A DNA stretch of 43,765 nt, from positions 1 to 43,765 of the forward strand of contig JABMOQ010000170.1 in NCBI GenBank assembly GCA_013204045.1. The letters run 5' to 3'. Below are positions 33,818-42,526 of the stretch, piece after piece. The stretch comes from Rhodospirillaceae bacterium (lineage in GTDB: Bacteria > Pseudomonadota > Alphaproteobacteria > Rhodospirillales > JABHCV01). Within the stretch, counting starts at the first letter, position 1. Every line of letters begins with the position of its first letter. The position numbers and the translations under genes were made by a program. The notes under the pieces are model-generated. The model ran no database searches and was not told where the DNA came from. It was given only the letters and a program-made list of their open reading frames with translations.

Positions 33818-35020
33818 CTAAGCCGCGCCGAGCGCCCGGTCCAGATCCTCTTTCAAATCTTCCACATCTTCCAGACCCACCGATAGGCGGATCAGGCCGT
33901 CGCCGACGTTCATAAGGCTGCGCTCTTGCGGACTCAGCCGCTGATGGGTGGTCGTCGCCGGGTGGGTAATCAGGCTTTTGGCATCGCCCAGATTGTTGGA
34001 GATGTCGATTATGTCGACCCCGTTCAGCACCCGGAACGCTTCGTTCCGTCCGCCGGGAACCTCAAACGAAACAATGGTCGAGCCTGAGTTGTTCATCTGC
34101 CGCATGGCCAGGTCGTGTTGCGGGTGGCTGGCCAGGCCCGGATAGATCACCCGGGCGATGCCTTTTTTGCCTTCCAGATGGCTGGCCACGGCAAGGGCGT
34201 TTTCAGACATTTTGTTGACGCGCAGGTCCAGGGTCTCGAGACCCTTCAGCAAAATCCATGCATTGAATGGGCTTAAGGTCGGCCCTGTGTTGCGCAGGAA
34301 AGGGCGCAACTGGTCCATGGCAAACTCCTCGTCGTTGCTGAGGATCGCGCCGCCCATGGTTCGCCCCTGACCGTCGATGTGCTTGGTCGCCGAATAACAA
34401 ACGATGTCGGCCCCAAGTTGCAACGGCTTTTGCAGAACCGGCGTTGCGAACACGTTGTCGATAACGACCCGGGCCCCGGCCTTGTGGGCCAATTGGGAAA
34501 CGGCAGCGATATCAATAATTTCAAGGGTCGGGTTCGACGGAGTTTCCATAAATACGGCATTCGCCGGTTTCGACAGGGCTCTTTCCCATTCGCTTAAATC
34601 CGTGCCGTCAATAATTTCCGTTTCGATGCCATAAGTGGGCAGCAATACGGTGACGATGTAATGACACGAGCCGAACAGGGCGCGCGACGAAACCACCCGG
34701 TCGCCGGTCTTTAACTGGCTCATCAGGGCGGCGCTGACGGCGGCCATGCCGCTGGCTGCAGAGGCGCAATACTCGGCGCCTTCGAGCAGCTTCATGCGGT
34801 CTTCGAACATGTTTGTGGTCGGGTTATCGTAGCGCGAATAGACAAGCCGGTCGATGTCGCCCTTGAAGGCGCTCTCGGCCTCTTCTGCTGATGCATAAAC
34901 ATAGCCCGAGGTTGGGAAAATAGCCTCGGATGTTTCGTCAAAATGCGAACGCTGGGTGCCGCCGCGAACCATCTGGGTCGCCGGTCGCCAGTTTTTTGGG
35001 TCTGTCTTGTCTTCGCCCAT
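33818..35020 (-). CDS. metZ: O-succinylhomoserine sulfhydrylase (PLP-dependent)
   Basis: The 400-residue enzyme makes homocysteine directly from O-succinylhomoserine and sulfide for methionine synthesis. It belongs to the Cys/Met-metabolism PLP family: YSRYDNPTTNMFEDR near the N-terminus, SGMAAVSAAL, and the PLP lysine in CYSATKHIDGQGRTMGG. NWRPATQMVRGGTQRSHFDETSEAIFPTSGYVY is typical of MetZ. The ATG at 35020 is preceded by a purine-rich AAAGAGAG sequence; a longer start at 35071 would fall in the riboswitch leader. Expression is probably controlled by the SAM-II riboswitch and terminator just upstream. O-acetylhomoserine as substrate cannot be excluded. Confidence 0.92.
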   Translation of the reverse strand: MGEDKTDPKNWRPATQMVRGGTQRSHFDETSEAIFPTSGYVYASAEEAESAFKGDIDRLVYSRYDNPTTNMFEDRMKLLEGAEYCASAASGMAAVSAALMSQLKTGDRVVSSRALFGSCHYIVTVLLPTYGIETEIIDGTDLSEWERALSKPANAVFMETPSNPTLEIIDIAAVSQLAHKAGARVVIDNVFATPVLQKPLQLGADIVCYSATKHIDGQGRTMGGAILSNDEEFAMDQLRPFLRNTGPTLSPFNAWILLKGLETLDLRVNKMSENALAVASHLEGKKGIARVIYPGLASHPQHDLAMRQMNNSGSTIVSFEVPGGRNEAFRVLNGVDIIDISNNLGDAKSLITHPATTTHQRLSPQERSLMNVGDGLIRLSVGLEDVEDLKEDLDRALGAA

Positions 35021-35057
35021 TGTCTTTCTCTCTTTCCTGTCACTCGATGTATTAGCC

Positions 35058-35083
35058 GGGGCTTTGACCAATAAAAAAGCCCC
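35058..35083 (-). repeat. Inverted repeat GGGGCTTT/AAAGCCCC overlapping the metZ leader terminator
   Basis: Perfect 8-bp arms (35058-35065 and 35076-35083) surround a 10-bp spacer. On the metZ transcript the first arm is the 3' end of the terminator hairpin plus part of its U tract. It is therefore a third, mutually exclusive pairing for this leader, possible only once transcription has passed the terminator. Confidence 0.5.
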
Positions 35084-35094
35084 GACCGGTCGGG
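35072..35094 (-). terminator. Intrinsic terminator in the metZ leader
   Basis: The minus strand reads CCCGACCGGTCGGG (35094-35081), a perfect palindrome able to form a five-pair GC-rich stem, then GC and six U residues. It lies between the SAM-II aptamer and metZ. Its 5' arm is complementary to the 3' edge of the aptamer. Confidence 0.7.
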
Positions 35095-35111
35095 TCAGGG
35101 CTCTACGAGCG

Positions 35112-35167
35112 CCGACCGTTTAGCGAGTTTTTAAAGTGGCCGCAAGCAGGTCGTGCAAATCGCCACA
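35112..35167 (-). promoter_or_regulatory. SAM-II riboswitch upstream of metZ
   Basis: Read on the minus strand, the sequence has the SAM-II layout. GTGGC (35166-35162) pairs with GCCAC (35140-35136) to form P1. GATTTG opens the loop, TGCTTGC closes it, TTTAAAAA follows P1, and CGCTAAA precedes the 3' strand. The loop bases CGACC (35153-35149) can pair with GGTCG in the 3' segment (35117-35112) as the pseudoknot. SAM-II aptamers are known upstream of methionine genes in alphaproteobacteria and repress when SAM binds. Confidence 0.88.
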
Positions 35168-35176
35168 TGTGGGTTT

Positions 35177-35205
35177 GTCTTAATCCGACAATGCCAAGGG
35201 GTCAA
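35177..35205 (-). promoter_or_regulatory. Predicted promoter of the metZ leader
   Basis: On the minus strand TTGACC (35205-35200) and TAAGAC (35182-35177) are separated by 17 bp. Transcription would begin around 35170, immediately before the SAM-II aptamer. It lies in the gap just after the DUF3422 stop codon. Confidence 0.5.
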
Positions 35206-35211
35206 GAAAAT

Positions 35212-36534
35212 TCAATCATCCTTAGGGGCCGCCAACGCCCGGCGCAGGCGTCGGATGCCAAACCAGATCACCCCGATGACGATGGGCAATGACAATCCGG
35301 TGACCATGTCGGAATTGATCGGAAGTCCGGCTGCCTTGACCGATTTTGCGGCATAATTAACCATCCCCAGCAGGTAATAACTGATGGCGACGACAGAAAG
35401 CCCTTCGACAGTTTCCTGCAGGCGAAGCTGTGTTCTGGCCCGGCGGTCCATTGATTCGAGCAAATCCCGGTTTTGTTCCTCCAGCGCCACGTCGACCCGG
35501 GTGCGCAGCAGGGCGCTGGCCCGACCGATGCGTTCCGACAGGGTGGTAATGCGTTCTGCGGCGGCACGGCAAGTATCCATGGCCGGGGCGAGGCGGCGAA
35601 TAACGAATTCGCCCGGCGGCTGCAGGCCACGGACCTGACTGATGTCTTCAATCCGTACTTCACGCAGTTCCTTGATGCGGCGCGTGACCAGCGCGTGATA
35701 GGCGCTGGATGCGGTGAACCGATAGTTGACATCAAGGGACAGGCCTTCAATGCGTGCCGCCAGCGTTGTCAGGGTCTTCAGTGTCTGGCGTTCATCCTCG
35801 CTACCATCATTTTCAGCCATGCCGTTGATCAGGTCGCGCAGTGTGCGTTCGGCTTCAGCCACTTTGGGAAACAGATCGCGGGCCAACGGAAACGACAGCA
35901 TTGCCATCATGCGATAGGTGCCGACCTCAAGCAGTCGTTGCACCAGCCTGCCAGCCTGACGTTGATTCATGCCGTTGTTGCGGACAAGAATGCGGTTGAA
36001 TCCGTCTTCATGGACACGAAAATCCGTCCACACCAGGGCTTGGCCGCCGCGCATACCGCTGCCGGTGACCGTATTGTTGGCGAACAGGCTTGCCAGACTG
36101 GCGAAGTCGCGTTCGGGCATATCTTCCGATTCAAGCACCAGATGGGTGGCCGATAGCACCTGGCCCGGAAGGTTGCTCATCCAGTCGGCGGGGATGCGGC
36201 CGATAACCGGGTCAGCGAAGGGGTCTTTAAAGGCGCCGTCGGCATAGAAGGTGATGGAAGAAAATTCCGTATGGCGTTCCCATTTAAAGCGAAGCTCAGA
36301 GCCTGATCCGCTTTCCAAGACGCCGGAATGGTGGGTGGCCCCGGTATCCGGTCCCGGTGCGCCGAAAGAAGCGCACAGGCTGGTAATATGGCGATGGTCG
36401 GCGGCGGTCTGGCCTTCCCCCGACAGCACCACCAGATGGGAAACCCTGATTGGCGGGCGGACAAGACCATAGGGCCGGGCGTGGACTTCTTCAGCCAGTT
36501 CCTTGCGTAGGGTATGTTCGGGAAAGGGGTTCAT
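35212..36534 (-). CDS. DUF3422-family membrane protein
   Basis: The 440-residue protein begins MNPFPEHTLRKELAEEVHARP, the characteristic DUF3422 opening, with RVSHLVVLSGE next. The middle is helical with long coiled-coil-like segments. The C-terminus has two likely membrane helices (SVVAISYYLLGMVNY and LSLPIVIGVIWFG), suggesting an inner-membrane protein with a large cytoplasmic domain. The function of the family is not known. The ATG at 36534 is chosen for the family start; a GTG at 36582 would add 16 residues. It diverges from tldD across about 100 bp with no clear shared operator. Confidence 0.85.
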   Translation of the reverse strand: MNPFPEHTLRKELAEEVHARPYGLVRPPIRVSHLVVLSGEGQTAADHRHITSLCASFGAPGPDTGATHHSGVLESGSGSELRFKWERHTEFSSITFYADGAFKDPFADPVIGRIPADWMSNLPGQVLSATHLVLESEDMPERDFASLASLFANNTVTGSGMRGGQALVWTDFRVHEDGFNRILVRNNGMNQRQAGRLVQRLLEVGTYRMMAMLSFPLARDLFPKVAEAERTLRDLINGMAENDGSEDERQTLKTLTTLAARIEGLSLDVNYRFTASSAYHALVTRRIKELREVRIEDISQVRGLQPPGEFVIRRLAPAMDTCRAAAERITTLSERIGRASALLRTRVDVALEEQNRDLLESMDRRARTQLRLQETVEGLSVVAISYYLLGMVNYAAKSVKAAGLPINSDMVTGLSLPIVIGVIWFGIRRLRRALAAPKDD

Positions 36535-36635
36535 CTCGATATTCTCTGAAAACTTCCTATATTCAGCTAGTGTATCCGTCACCGGGGCGCTATGAAACCC
36601 CTTGCGACGGCAATTATGAACGATAAAGGACGACT

Positions 36636-38069
36636 ATGAGCGACCTTTCCCAAACGGACGATCTTTTTTTCAACCGCACCGGCATGGACCGCGCCCGCGT
36701 CGAGGGCCTGACGGATGAAGCGCTGAGCGGCGCCGATGACGGTGAGCTATTTTTGGAATACAGCCAGTCGGAAGCCGTTGTTTTTGATGACGGCAGGTTG
36801 AAAAGCGCCAGTTTTGATACTTCGCAAGGGTTCGGACTGCGCGCCGTTGCCGGTGAGGTGACCGGCTATTCCCATGCTTCGGAGCTGAGCGAAGATGCCA
36901 TTCGGCGGGCCGGAGATACGGTCAAAACCGTACATGCGGGCCACGGCGGAACTTTGGCCGCCCCCCCGACCGGGACCAACGCCCATCTGTATGTGGATGA
37001 TAATCCCCTTAGCCTTGTCGAATTTGAGACCAAGGTGAAACTGCTGGCCGATATTGACGCCTATGCGCGCGCGAAAGACGAACGGATCGCCCAGGTTTCG
37101 GCGTCGTTGCTGGGAAGTTGGCAGGCGGTACAAGTATTGCGTCCGGGCGGGATACATGCCGCCGATATCCGCCCCCTGGTGCGGCTGAATGTATCGGTCG
37201 TCGTCGCCGTAGGTGACAGAATGGAATCGGGCAGCTTCGGCACTGGTGGCCGGGTGCCTTACGATGAGTTTCTTAAACCTGAATGCTGGAAGAAGGCCGT
37301 CGATGAGGCCCTGCGTCAGGCTTTGGTTAATCTGGAATCAGTGCCCGCGCCGGCGGGCGAGATGGATGTGGTGCTGGGTCCGGGCTGGCCGGGAATTTTG
37401 TTGCATGAAGCCATCGGCCATGGCCTGGAAGGCGATTTCAACCGCAAGAAAACCTCTGCTTTTTCCGGCTTGCTTGGTGAACGGGTAGCGTCACCGGGTG
37501 TTACGGTGATTGACGACGGCACCTTGATGGACCGGCGCGGCTCGATCACCATTGATGATGAAGGGACGCCGGGACAGCGCAATGTGCTGATCGAGGACGG
37601 CATCTTGAAAGGATACATGCAAGATCGCATGAATGCCCGCCTGATGGGGGTGCGCCCGACCGGTAACGGGCGACGGCAGAGTTATGCCTACGCGCCGATC
37701 CCGCGCATGACCAACACCTGCATGCTGGCCGGGCCGGACGATCCGGCGGAAATTCTAAAGTCAGTCAAAAAAGGTCTCTACGCCACCAACTTTGGCGGCG
37801 GACAAGTCGATATCACCTCCGGCAAGTTCGTTTTTACCTGCACCGAGGCCTACATGATAGAGGACGGCAAGATCGGTGCCCCGGTCAAGGGCGCGACCCT
37901 GATCGGCAACGGCCCCGATGTGCTGACTCGCGTTTCGATGATCGGCGACGACATGCAGCTTGATCCCGGCGTCGGCACGTGCGGCAAGGATGGGCAGGGC
38001 GTTCCCGTCGGCGTCGGCCAGCCGACCATACGCATCGACGGGTTGACCATCGGCGGCACGGCGGCCTGA
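36636..38069 (+). CDS. tldD: TldD metalloprotease subunit
   Basis: The 477-residue protein carries the zinc motif H257-E-A-I-G-H262 in LLHEAIGHGLEGD. The N-terminal domain has AVVFDDGRLKSASFDTSQGFGLRAV and the C-terminus has NFGGGQVDITSGKFVFTCTEAYMIEDG, both standard for TldD. With PmbA/TldE it makes a heterodimeric protease in which only TldD is catalytic. AAGGA is placed 7 bp before the ATG. It is not next to pmbA, and no peptide-modification genes are visible in the window. Confidence 0.95.
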   Translation: MSDLSQTDDLFFNRTGMDRARVEGLTDEALSGADDGELFLEYSQSEAVVFDDGRLKSASFDTSQGFGLRAVAGEVTGYSHASELSEDAIRRAGDTVKTVHAGHGGTLAAPPTGTNAHLYVDDNPLSLVEFETKVKLLADIDAYARAKDERIAQVSASLLGSWQAVQVLRPGGIHAADIRPLVRLNVSVVVAVGDRMESGSFGTGGRVPYDEFLKPECWKKAVDEALRQALVNLESVPAPAGEMDVVLGPGWPGILLHEAIGHGLEGDFNRKKTSAFSGLLGERVASPGVTVIDDGTLMDRRGSITIDDEGTPGQRNVLIEDGILKGYMQDRMNARLMGVRPTGNGRRQSYAYAPIPRMTNTCMLAGPDDPAEILKSVKKGLYATNFGGGQVDITSGKFVFTCTEAYMIEDGKIGAPVKGATLIGNGPDVLTRVSMIGDDMQLDPGVGTCGKDGQGVPVGVGQPTIRIDGLTIGGTAA

Positions 38070-38084
38070 CTTCACAGATGATGG

Positions 38085-39350
38085 CTATTTGGCCTTCTTG
38101 CCCTTGAGGTCCAAGGCGATGACGTTTTCTCCGTCGATGAGTTCCCTGGCAAGGGTATTTTCGTGCCCCAGTTTATCGATGATTTTTTCCAGATCACGTT
38201 CGACGATACGCGAGACCTCTGCATCGACGACATCTGAATATTCAAGGAATATGCGGGTAGCTCGGGAAATGTCCCGCGTTCCCGACCGGTCGCGGATGGA
38301 TTTGATCAGTGACGCCCCGGCCGCGTGCATCAGGCGGTGTGGCTCTTCCAGTTGCTTGAATTCGCGCCGTGTATTGCCGCCTTCGCCGACTTCGCCCATG
38401 TACCATTGGCTTAAACGGCAACGGGCCGGACTGTGGGCAAGGTCCATCTTGGGCAGGCCGGCCCATTCGTCCGGGTGGGTCATGGCCAGGGTCAATGCTG
38501 CATCCAGAACCTTGCGGCGATAAGAGATATGATTGACCCATGCATTGTACAGCAGCCCGAAGGTCGATCCGGGCCAGCGCGGTTCGTCACTGCACAGTTT
38601 TGTGTATTCTTCGATCCCGATCGCCGGGCTGATCCAGTGTCCCTGCACTTCGTTGCATCCAGCGGACATCAGGTAGGTGTAGGTGCCCTTGCTTTCGACG
38701 CCTTCGGCGATGGTCTTGATCGACAGTTCCCGTGCCATGTAAAGACTGGAGCGCACAATATGGGTGCTTTTGACATCCTTGGTCATGCGCAAGACGACGC
38801 CCTGGTCCAGTTTCAGTGCCGATATGGGCAAGCGACTCAGAAGATCCAGCGACGAATAGCCGGTGCCAAAATCATCCATGGCGATTTCAACACCAAGCGC
38901 CACCAGATCAAGCAGCGACGTCATGATACGGTCCGAATTGTCGACGACGGCGGTCTCGGTGATTTCAACCTGGATGTTGCCGGGATTGATGCGCTTGGAG
39001 CCGATGAAACTACGCAGCATTTTCACCAGATAGGGCGAATCAAGGTCGCGGGCGGATATATTGAAGGCGATCTGGATGTCGGCCTTGGTTTTGCGGATGG
39101 TCTCGATGTTTTCTATCAGCTCAGGCAGCATGACCGCCGTTATATTGGTGATGAAACCAGAACTTTCTGCCAGCGGTAGAAACTGCCCGGGAAAGATAAC
39201 GGTGCCATCCGGCTTGATCCACCGGAGCAGGGCTTCGCCGCCAACGATTTCGCCACTGACAAATGAAACTTTCGGCTGGAAATGAAAACAGAATTCACCG
39301 TGATGCAGGGCGCGTTCTATTTCACTGGTGTCAATTTTATGTTTCGTCAT
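38085..39350 (-). CDS. EAL-domain c-di-GMP phosphodiesterase fused to a CZB zinc-binding domain
   Basis: The 421-residue protein has an N-terminal EAL domain (about 10-250) with the metal and catalytic residues in place: E39-A-L-L, N97, E129, D159-D160 (DDFGTGYSS), K180, E216 and Q236. It should hydrolyse cyclic di-GMP to pGpG. The C-terminal part resembles the chemoreceptor zinc-binding CZB domain, with the expected 3His/1Cys ligands: H274, C311 (HSPARCRLSQWYMGE), H338 and H342 (EEPHRLMH). CZB in the diguanylate cyclase DgcZ senses zinc, so zinc-dependent control of c-di-GMP hydrolysis is a reasonable inference. About 70 helical residues follow. No membrane segment is seen. It is convergent with tldD. 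Confidence 0.85.
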   Translation of the reverse strand: MTKHKIDTSEIERALHHGEFCFHFQPKVSFVSGEIVGGEALLRWIKPDGTVIFPGQFLPLAESSGFITNITAVMLPELIENIETIRKTKADIQIAFNISARDLDSPYLVKMLRSFIGSKRINPGNIQVEITETAVVDNSDRIMTSLLDLVALGVEIAMDDFGTGYSSLDLLSRLPISALKLDQGVVLRMTKDVKSTHIVRSSLYMARELSIKTIAEGVESKGTYTYLMSAGCNEVQGHWISPAIGIEEYTKLCSDEPRWPGSTFGLLYNAWVNHISYRRKVLDAALTLAMTHPDEWAGLPKMDLAHSPARCRLSQWYMGEVGEGGNTRREFKQLEEPHRLMHAAGASLIKSIRDRSGTRDISRATRIFLEYSDVVDAEVSRIVERDLEKIIDKLGHENTLARELIDGENVIALDLKGKKAK

Positions 39351-39428
39351 GAAACCGAAGCCGCCTATTCATTCCCTATCGACGGAATCTTTATAGCCTG
39401 CCATGACGGGGCGGGCAAAGGCCTGAGA

Positions 39429-40796
39429 TCAATATGCATACTCCTTGAATACCGGATCGATGCATCTTTTCCATCGACGGTTATAGGCGCTGAGCAACTC
39501 TTCGGCTGGCGATATCCCTGATTCTGCTATCTGAAACAATGGGTTAAGGAAGTGAGTCTCATCGAGGCCAACCCAATCCAGAACGTTTCTTCGTGACAGG
39601 CCGCCGTGAGAAATTTCCAGGGCGTCGAGGGCAATATCGCCAACGGTGCCATTTCTGAACGGGGTGCTCAGGGCCTGCTTCGGCACATCGCGGCGGAGCG
39701 CCAGATGTTCCTCCGGGGTCCAGTCCTTCACCAGTTCCCAGGCGGCCTCGCGGGCCTGGCTATCATAAAGAAGTCCGACCCAGAAAGCCGGCAAGGCACA
39801 CAATCGATTCCACGGCCCGCCATCGGCACCGCGCATTTCCAGAAATTTTTTCAGGCGCACTTCCGGAAAGGCGACGGTCAGGTGATTCTCCCAATCGGTC
39901 ATGGTCGGTAGCTCGCCGGGAAGGCCGGGTAGTTTAGCGTCCATGAAGTCGCGGAACGATTGCCCGGAGACATCAATGTATTCGCCATTTCGATAAACGA
40001 AATACATGGGTACATCGAGCATGTAATCCACGTAACGCTCGAAACCGAAGCCATCTTCAAAAACAAAAGGCAGGGTACCGCAACGGTCGGGATCGGTGTC
40101 GGTCCAGATGTGGCTGCGGTAGCTCAAATATCCGTTCGGCTTTCCGTCCTTGAACGGGGAATTGGCCCATAACGCCGTGGCGATTGGTTGCAGGGCCAGG
40201 GATATGCGAAACATCTGGACCATGGTCGCTTCGCTGTCGAAGTCCAGATTGACCTGCACCGTGCAGGTTGACTGCATCATTTCCAGACCCATGCTGCCTT
40301 TCTTCGGCATGTAGTTGCGCATAATTCCGTACCGCGATTTCGGCATCCACGGCATTTCCGCGTGGGGCGTGCGCGGATGATAACCAAGCCCGATAAAACC
40401 AATGCCCAGATCTTTGGCAATTTCCTTGACCTGTTTCAGGTGTTCGGCGACTTCGCTGCATGTTTGATGAATGTTTTCTAGCGGCGCGCCGGACAGCTCG
40501 ACCTGTCCTGCCGGCTCAAGGGTAATCGAGCTGTTATCGGGCTTGGTCAAGGCGATCGGTTTGCCGTTTTCCAGTACCGGCTGCCAGCCGAATTTTATCA
40601 TGCCTTCCAGCAGTGCCCGGACGCCGCGCTCCCCTTCATATTGCAGCGGGCTCAGATCATCCACAAGGTAGGCAAACTTTTCGTGTTCGGTGCCGATGCG
40701 CCATTTCTCGGGCGGCTTGCACCCGGATTCCATGTATTCGAGCAGGTGATTTTTGTCGGCGATGGTGTCGCTGGTAGGGGTGCTATCTGCGGGCAT
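39429..40796 (-). CDS. gshA: Glutamate-cysteine ligase (GCS2, plant-type)
   Basis: The 455-residue enzyme makes gamma-glutamylcysteine, the first step of glutathione synthesis. [10 protein letters not shown] near residue 37, [34 protein letters not shown] and [17 protein letters not shown] are typical of the alphaproteobacterial and plant branch. I prefer the ATG at 40796 (GGA about 10 bp upstream); an ATG at 40805 adds three residues. An in-frame start at 40985 would lie inside rsmE. It overlaps the rsmE end by 14 bp and is probably cotranscribed with it. Confidence 0.94.
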   Translation of the reverse strand: MPADSTPTSDTIADKNHLLEYMESGCKPPEKWRIGTEHEKFAYLVDDLSPLQYEGERGVRALLEGMIKFGWQPVLENGKPIALTKPDNSSITLEPAGQVELSGAPLENIHQTCSEVAEHLKQVKEIAKDLGIGFIGLGYHPRTPHAEMPWMPKSRYGIMRNYMPKKGSMGLEMMQSTCTVQVNLDFDSEATMVQMFRISLALQPIATALWANSPFKDGKPNGYLSYRSHIWTDTDPDRCGTLPFVFEDGFGFERYVDYMLDVPMYFVYRNGEYIDVSGQSFRDFMDAKLPGLPGELPTMTDWENHLTVAFPEVRLKKFLEMRGADGGPWNRLCALPAFWVGLLYDSQAREAAWELVKDWTPEEHLALRRDVPKQALSTPFRNGTVGDIALDALEISHGGLSRRNVLDWVGLDETHFLNPLFQIAESGISPAEELLSAYNRRWKRCIDPVFKEYAY

Positions 40797-41577
40797 TGAA
40801 TACATATCCGTTGTTGAAACGTGGTGATGACGTCCAGTCACCGATGAGGGCTTGCCAGCATGAAACGACAGCCAATGCTGCGGTTTCGGCGCGAAGAATT
40901 CTGGGGCCCAGGCCGATGCGTCTAACAAAGGGTAGTTTTCCAAGGGCGTCAAGTTCCGCGGCGGAAAAGCCACCCTCTGGTCCAATCAGGAAACCGGCGG
41001 ACATCGTCGTTTTGGTATTGCCGAGTTCGGCCACCACATCGACCAGTGGCGGACCGCCGCCGGTTTCGTCAGGCACCAGCAGCCACCTGCTGGCCGGCCA
41101 GTTCTCGATCAGTATGCTCAATTTTACCGCGTCTGCCACCTCCGGGACGCTCAGGCGATCACACTGCTCGGCGGCTTCTATGGCGATTCCGGCCAGCCTT
41201 TCGGATTTAACCCTTTCCGTATTGGTGTGTTCGGTGAAAACCGGGAGCAGTCGCGCGACACCAAGTTCGGTCGCTTTTTCGATGATAAAATCGGTGCGGG
41301 CTTTTTTTAGCGGTGCGAAAGCCAGCCACAGATCCGGCTCGGATATTTGAGGACGAAGTTGAGACATGACGGCGAGGCGGCAGGTTTTCTTGTTTGCGTC
41401 TTCAATCCGCGTCAGCCAGTCGCCGTCACTGCCATTGAAAAGCACCACGCCGGCGCCATTGCCAAGACGCATGACATGCAACAGATAATGGGCCTGTCCT
41501 GGGTTCGGCTCGACGGCGGCACCCTCGGTCAGGGCGGCGGCGGTGAACAGGCGGGCCTGTGGTATTTCTTCGGACAT
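40783..41577 (-). CDS. rsmE: 16S rRNA (uracil(1498)-N3)-methyltransferase
   Basis: The 264-residue SPOUT-family methyltransferase acts on the 30S subunit. The N-terminal PUA-like part begins PQARLF. The knot region carries [16 protein letters not shown] and [16 protein letters not shown], the RsmE signatures. The ATG at 41577 matches the family start; one at 41613 would add 12 residues and overlap the divergent ubiA start. It leads gshA. The last 15 residues are not typical of the family and hold the gshA start. Confidence 0.92.
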   Translation of the reverse strand: MSEEIPQARLFTAAALTEGAAVEPNPGQAHYLLHVMRLGNGAGVVLFNGSDGDWLTRIEDANKKTCRLAVMSQLRPQISEPDLWLAFAPLKKARTDFIIEKATELGVARLLPVFTEHTNTERVKSERLAGIAIEAAEQCDRLSVPEVADAVKLSILIENWPASRWLLVPDETGGGPPLVDVVAELGNTKTTMSAGFLIGPEGGFSAAELDALGKLPFVRRIGLGPRILRAETAALAVVSCWQALIGDWTSSPRFNNGYVFNARR

Positions 41578-41611
41578 GACAGCATCATAGGCGACGGAGT
41601 AATCTTCGACC

Positions 41612-42526
41612 ATGACAAGTGTATATAAAAGTGCTGCCAGCGATATGCCGGAAGCGACCTGGGTCGACCGCTGGATGCCGAAAAAATTAAGGCCCTACCT
41701 GCATCTGGCTCGCGTTGATCGACCGATTGGCACATGGTTGCTGCTGCTGCCGTGCTGGTGGAGCGTCGCCCTGGCCAGCGACGGCTTGCCTGATATAAGG
41801 CTCATGGCGCTGTTCGCTATCGGCGCGGTAATCATGCGGGGCGCCGGTTGCACCTTGAACGATATCGCCGACCGGGATTTCGACGCCCGGGTCGCGCGCA
41901 CCGCTACCCGGCCGATCCCGTCGGGCGCTGTTTCCACCGGTCGCGCGATCGGATTCCTTATTGCGTTGCTCTTCCTGGGCCTTGCCGTGCTGCTGCAATT
42001 CAACCTGTTCGCCGTCAAAATCGGCGCCGCCTCGCTGGCCATTGTTGCCATTTACCCATTTATGAAGCGCATCACCTACTGGCCGCAGGTCGTCCTCGGG
42101 CTGGCCTTTAACTGGGGGGCGTTACTGGGCTGGGCCGCGGTCAGGGGCGATCTGGCGGCGCCGGCCGGGGTTCTGTATCTGGCCGGGCTTTTGTGGACGC
42201 TGGGGTATGACACCATCTATGCCCACCAGGACAAGGAAGACGACATCCTGGTCGGCATCAAGTCGACGGCCCTTAAATTAGGCCAGCAAACCAAGCCGTG
42301 GCTGATTGCCTTTTATGGCGGCGCTATCGTGTTGATCGCATGGTCAGGGATGCTGGCTGATTTAAATTGGCCATTCTATATGGTGTTGCTGGGCGCCTCT
42401 GCCCATCTGTTCTGGCAGGTTAGGGGGCTCGACATCGATGATCCAAAGGATTGCCTGAGCAAGTTCAAGTCGAACCGTCATTTCGGCTGGATCACTCTGG
42501 CTGCTGTGCTTGCCGGGAAATTCTAA
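41612..42526 (+). CDS. ubiA: 4-hydroxybenzoate polyprenyltransferase
   Basis: The 304-residue integral membrane prenyltransferase of ubiquinone synthesis carries the first Asp motif N83-D84-x2-D87-x3-D91 (NDIADRDFD) and the second DTIYAHQDKEDD. About eight hydrophobic helices are visible (for example GTWLLLLPCWWSVALA). YLHLARVDRPIG is the conserved N-terminal segment. GGAG lies 12 bp upstream of the ATG at 41612; an ATG at 41645 is an alternative. It is divergent from rsmE, and its stop overlaps the convergent next gene. Confidence 0.95.
   Translation: MTSVYKSAASDMPEATWVDRWMPKKLRPYLHLARVDRPIGTWLLLLPCWWSVALASDGLPDIRLMALFAIGAVIMRGAGCTLNDIADRDFDARVARTATRPIPSGAVSTGRAIGFLIALLFLGLAVLLQFNLFAVKIGAASLAIVAIYPFMKRITYWPQVVLGLAFNWGALLGWAAVRGDLAAPAGVLYLAGLLWTLGYDTIYAHQDKEDDILVGIKSTALKLGQQTKPWLIAFYGGAIVLIAWSGMLADLNWPFYMVLLGASAHLFWQVRGLDIDDPKDCLSKFKSNRHFGWITLAAVLAGKF

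Noticed and set aside
28429-38069. RiPP or microcin gene cluster suggested by TldD and TldE
   Set aside because: No small precursor, modification enzyme or dedicated exporter was found between them; MsbA fits lipid A export better.
39351-39428. Hairpin ATTCC/GGAAT as terminator between gshA and the EAL-CZB gene
   Set aside because: The stem is only about 5 bp and no run of T follows in the needed direction.
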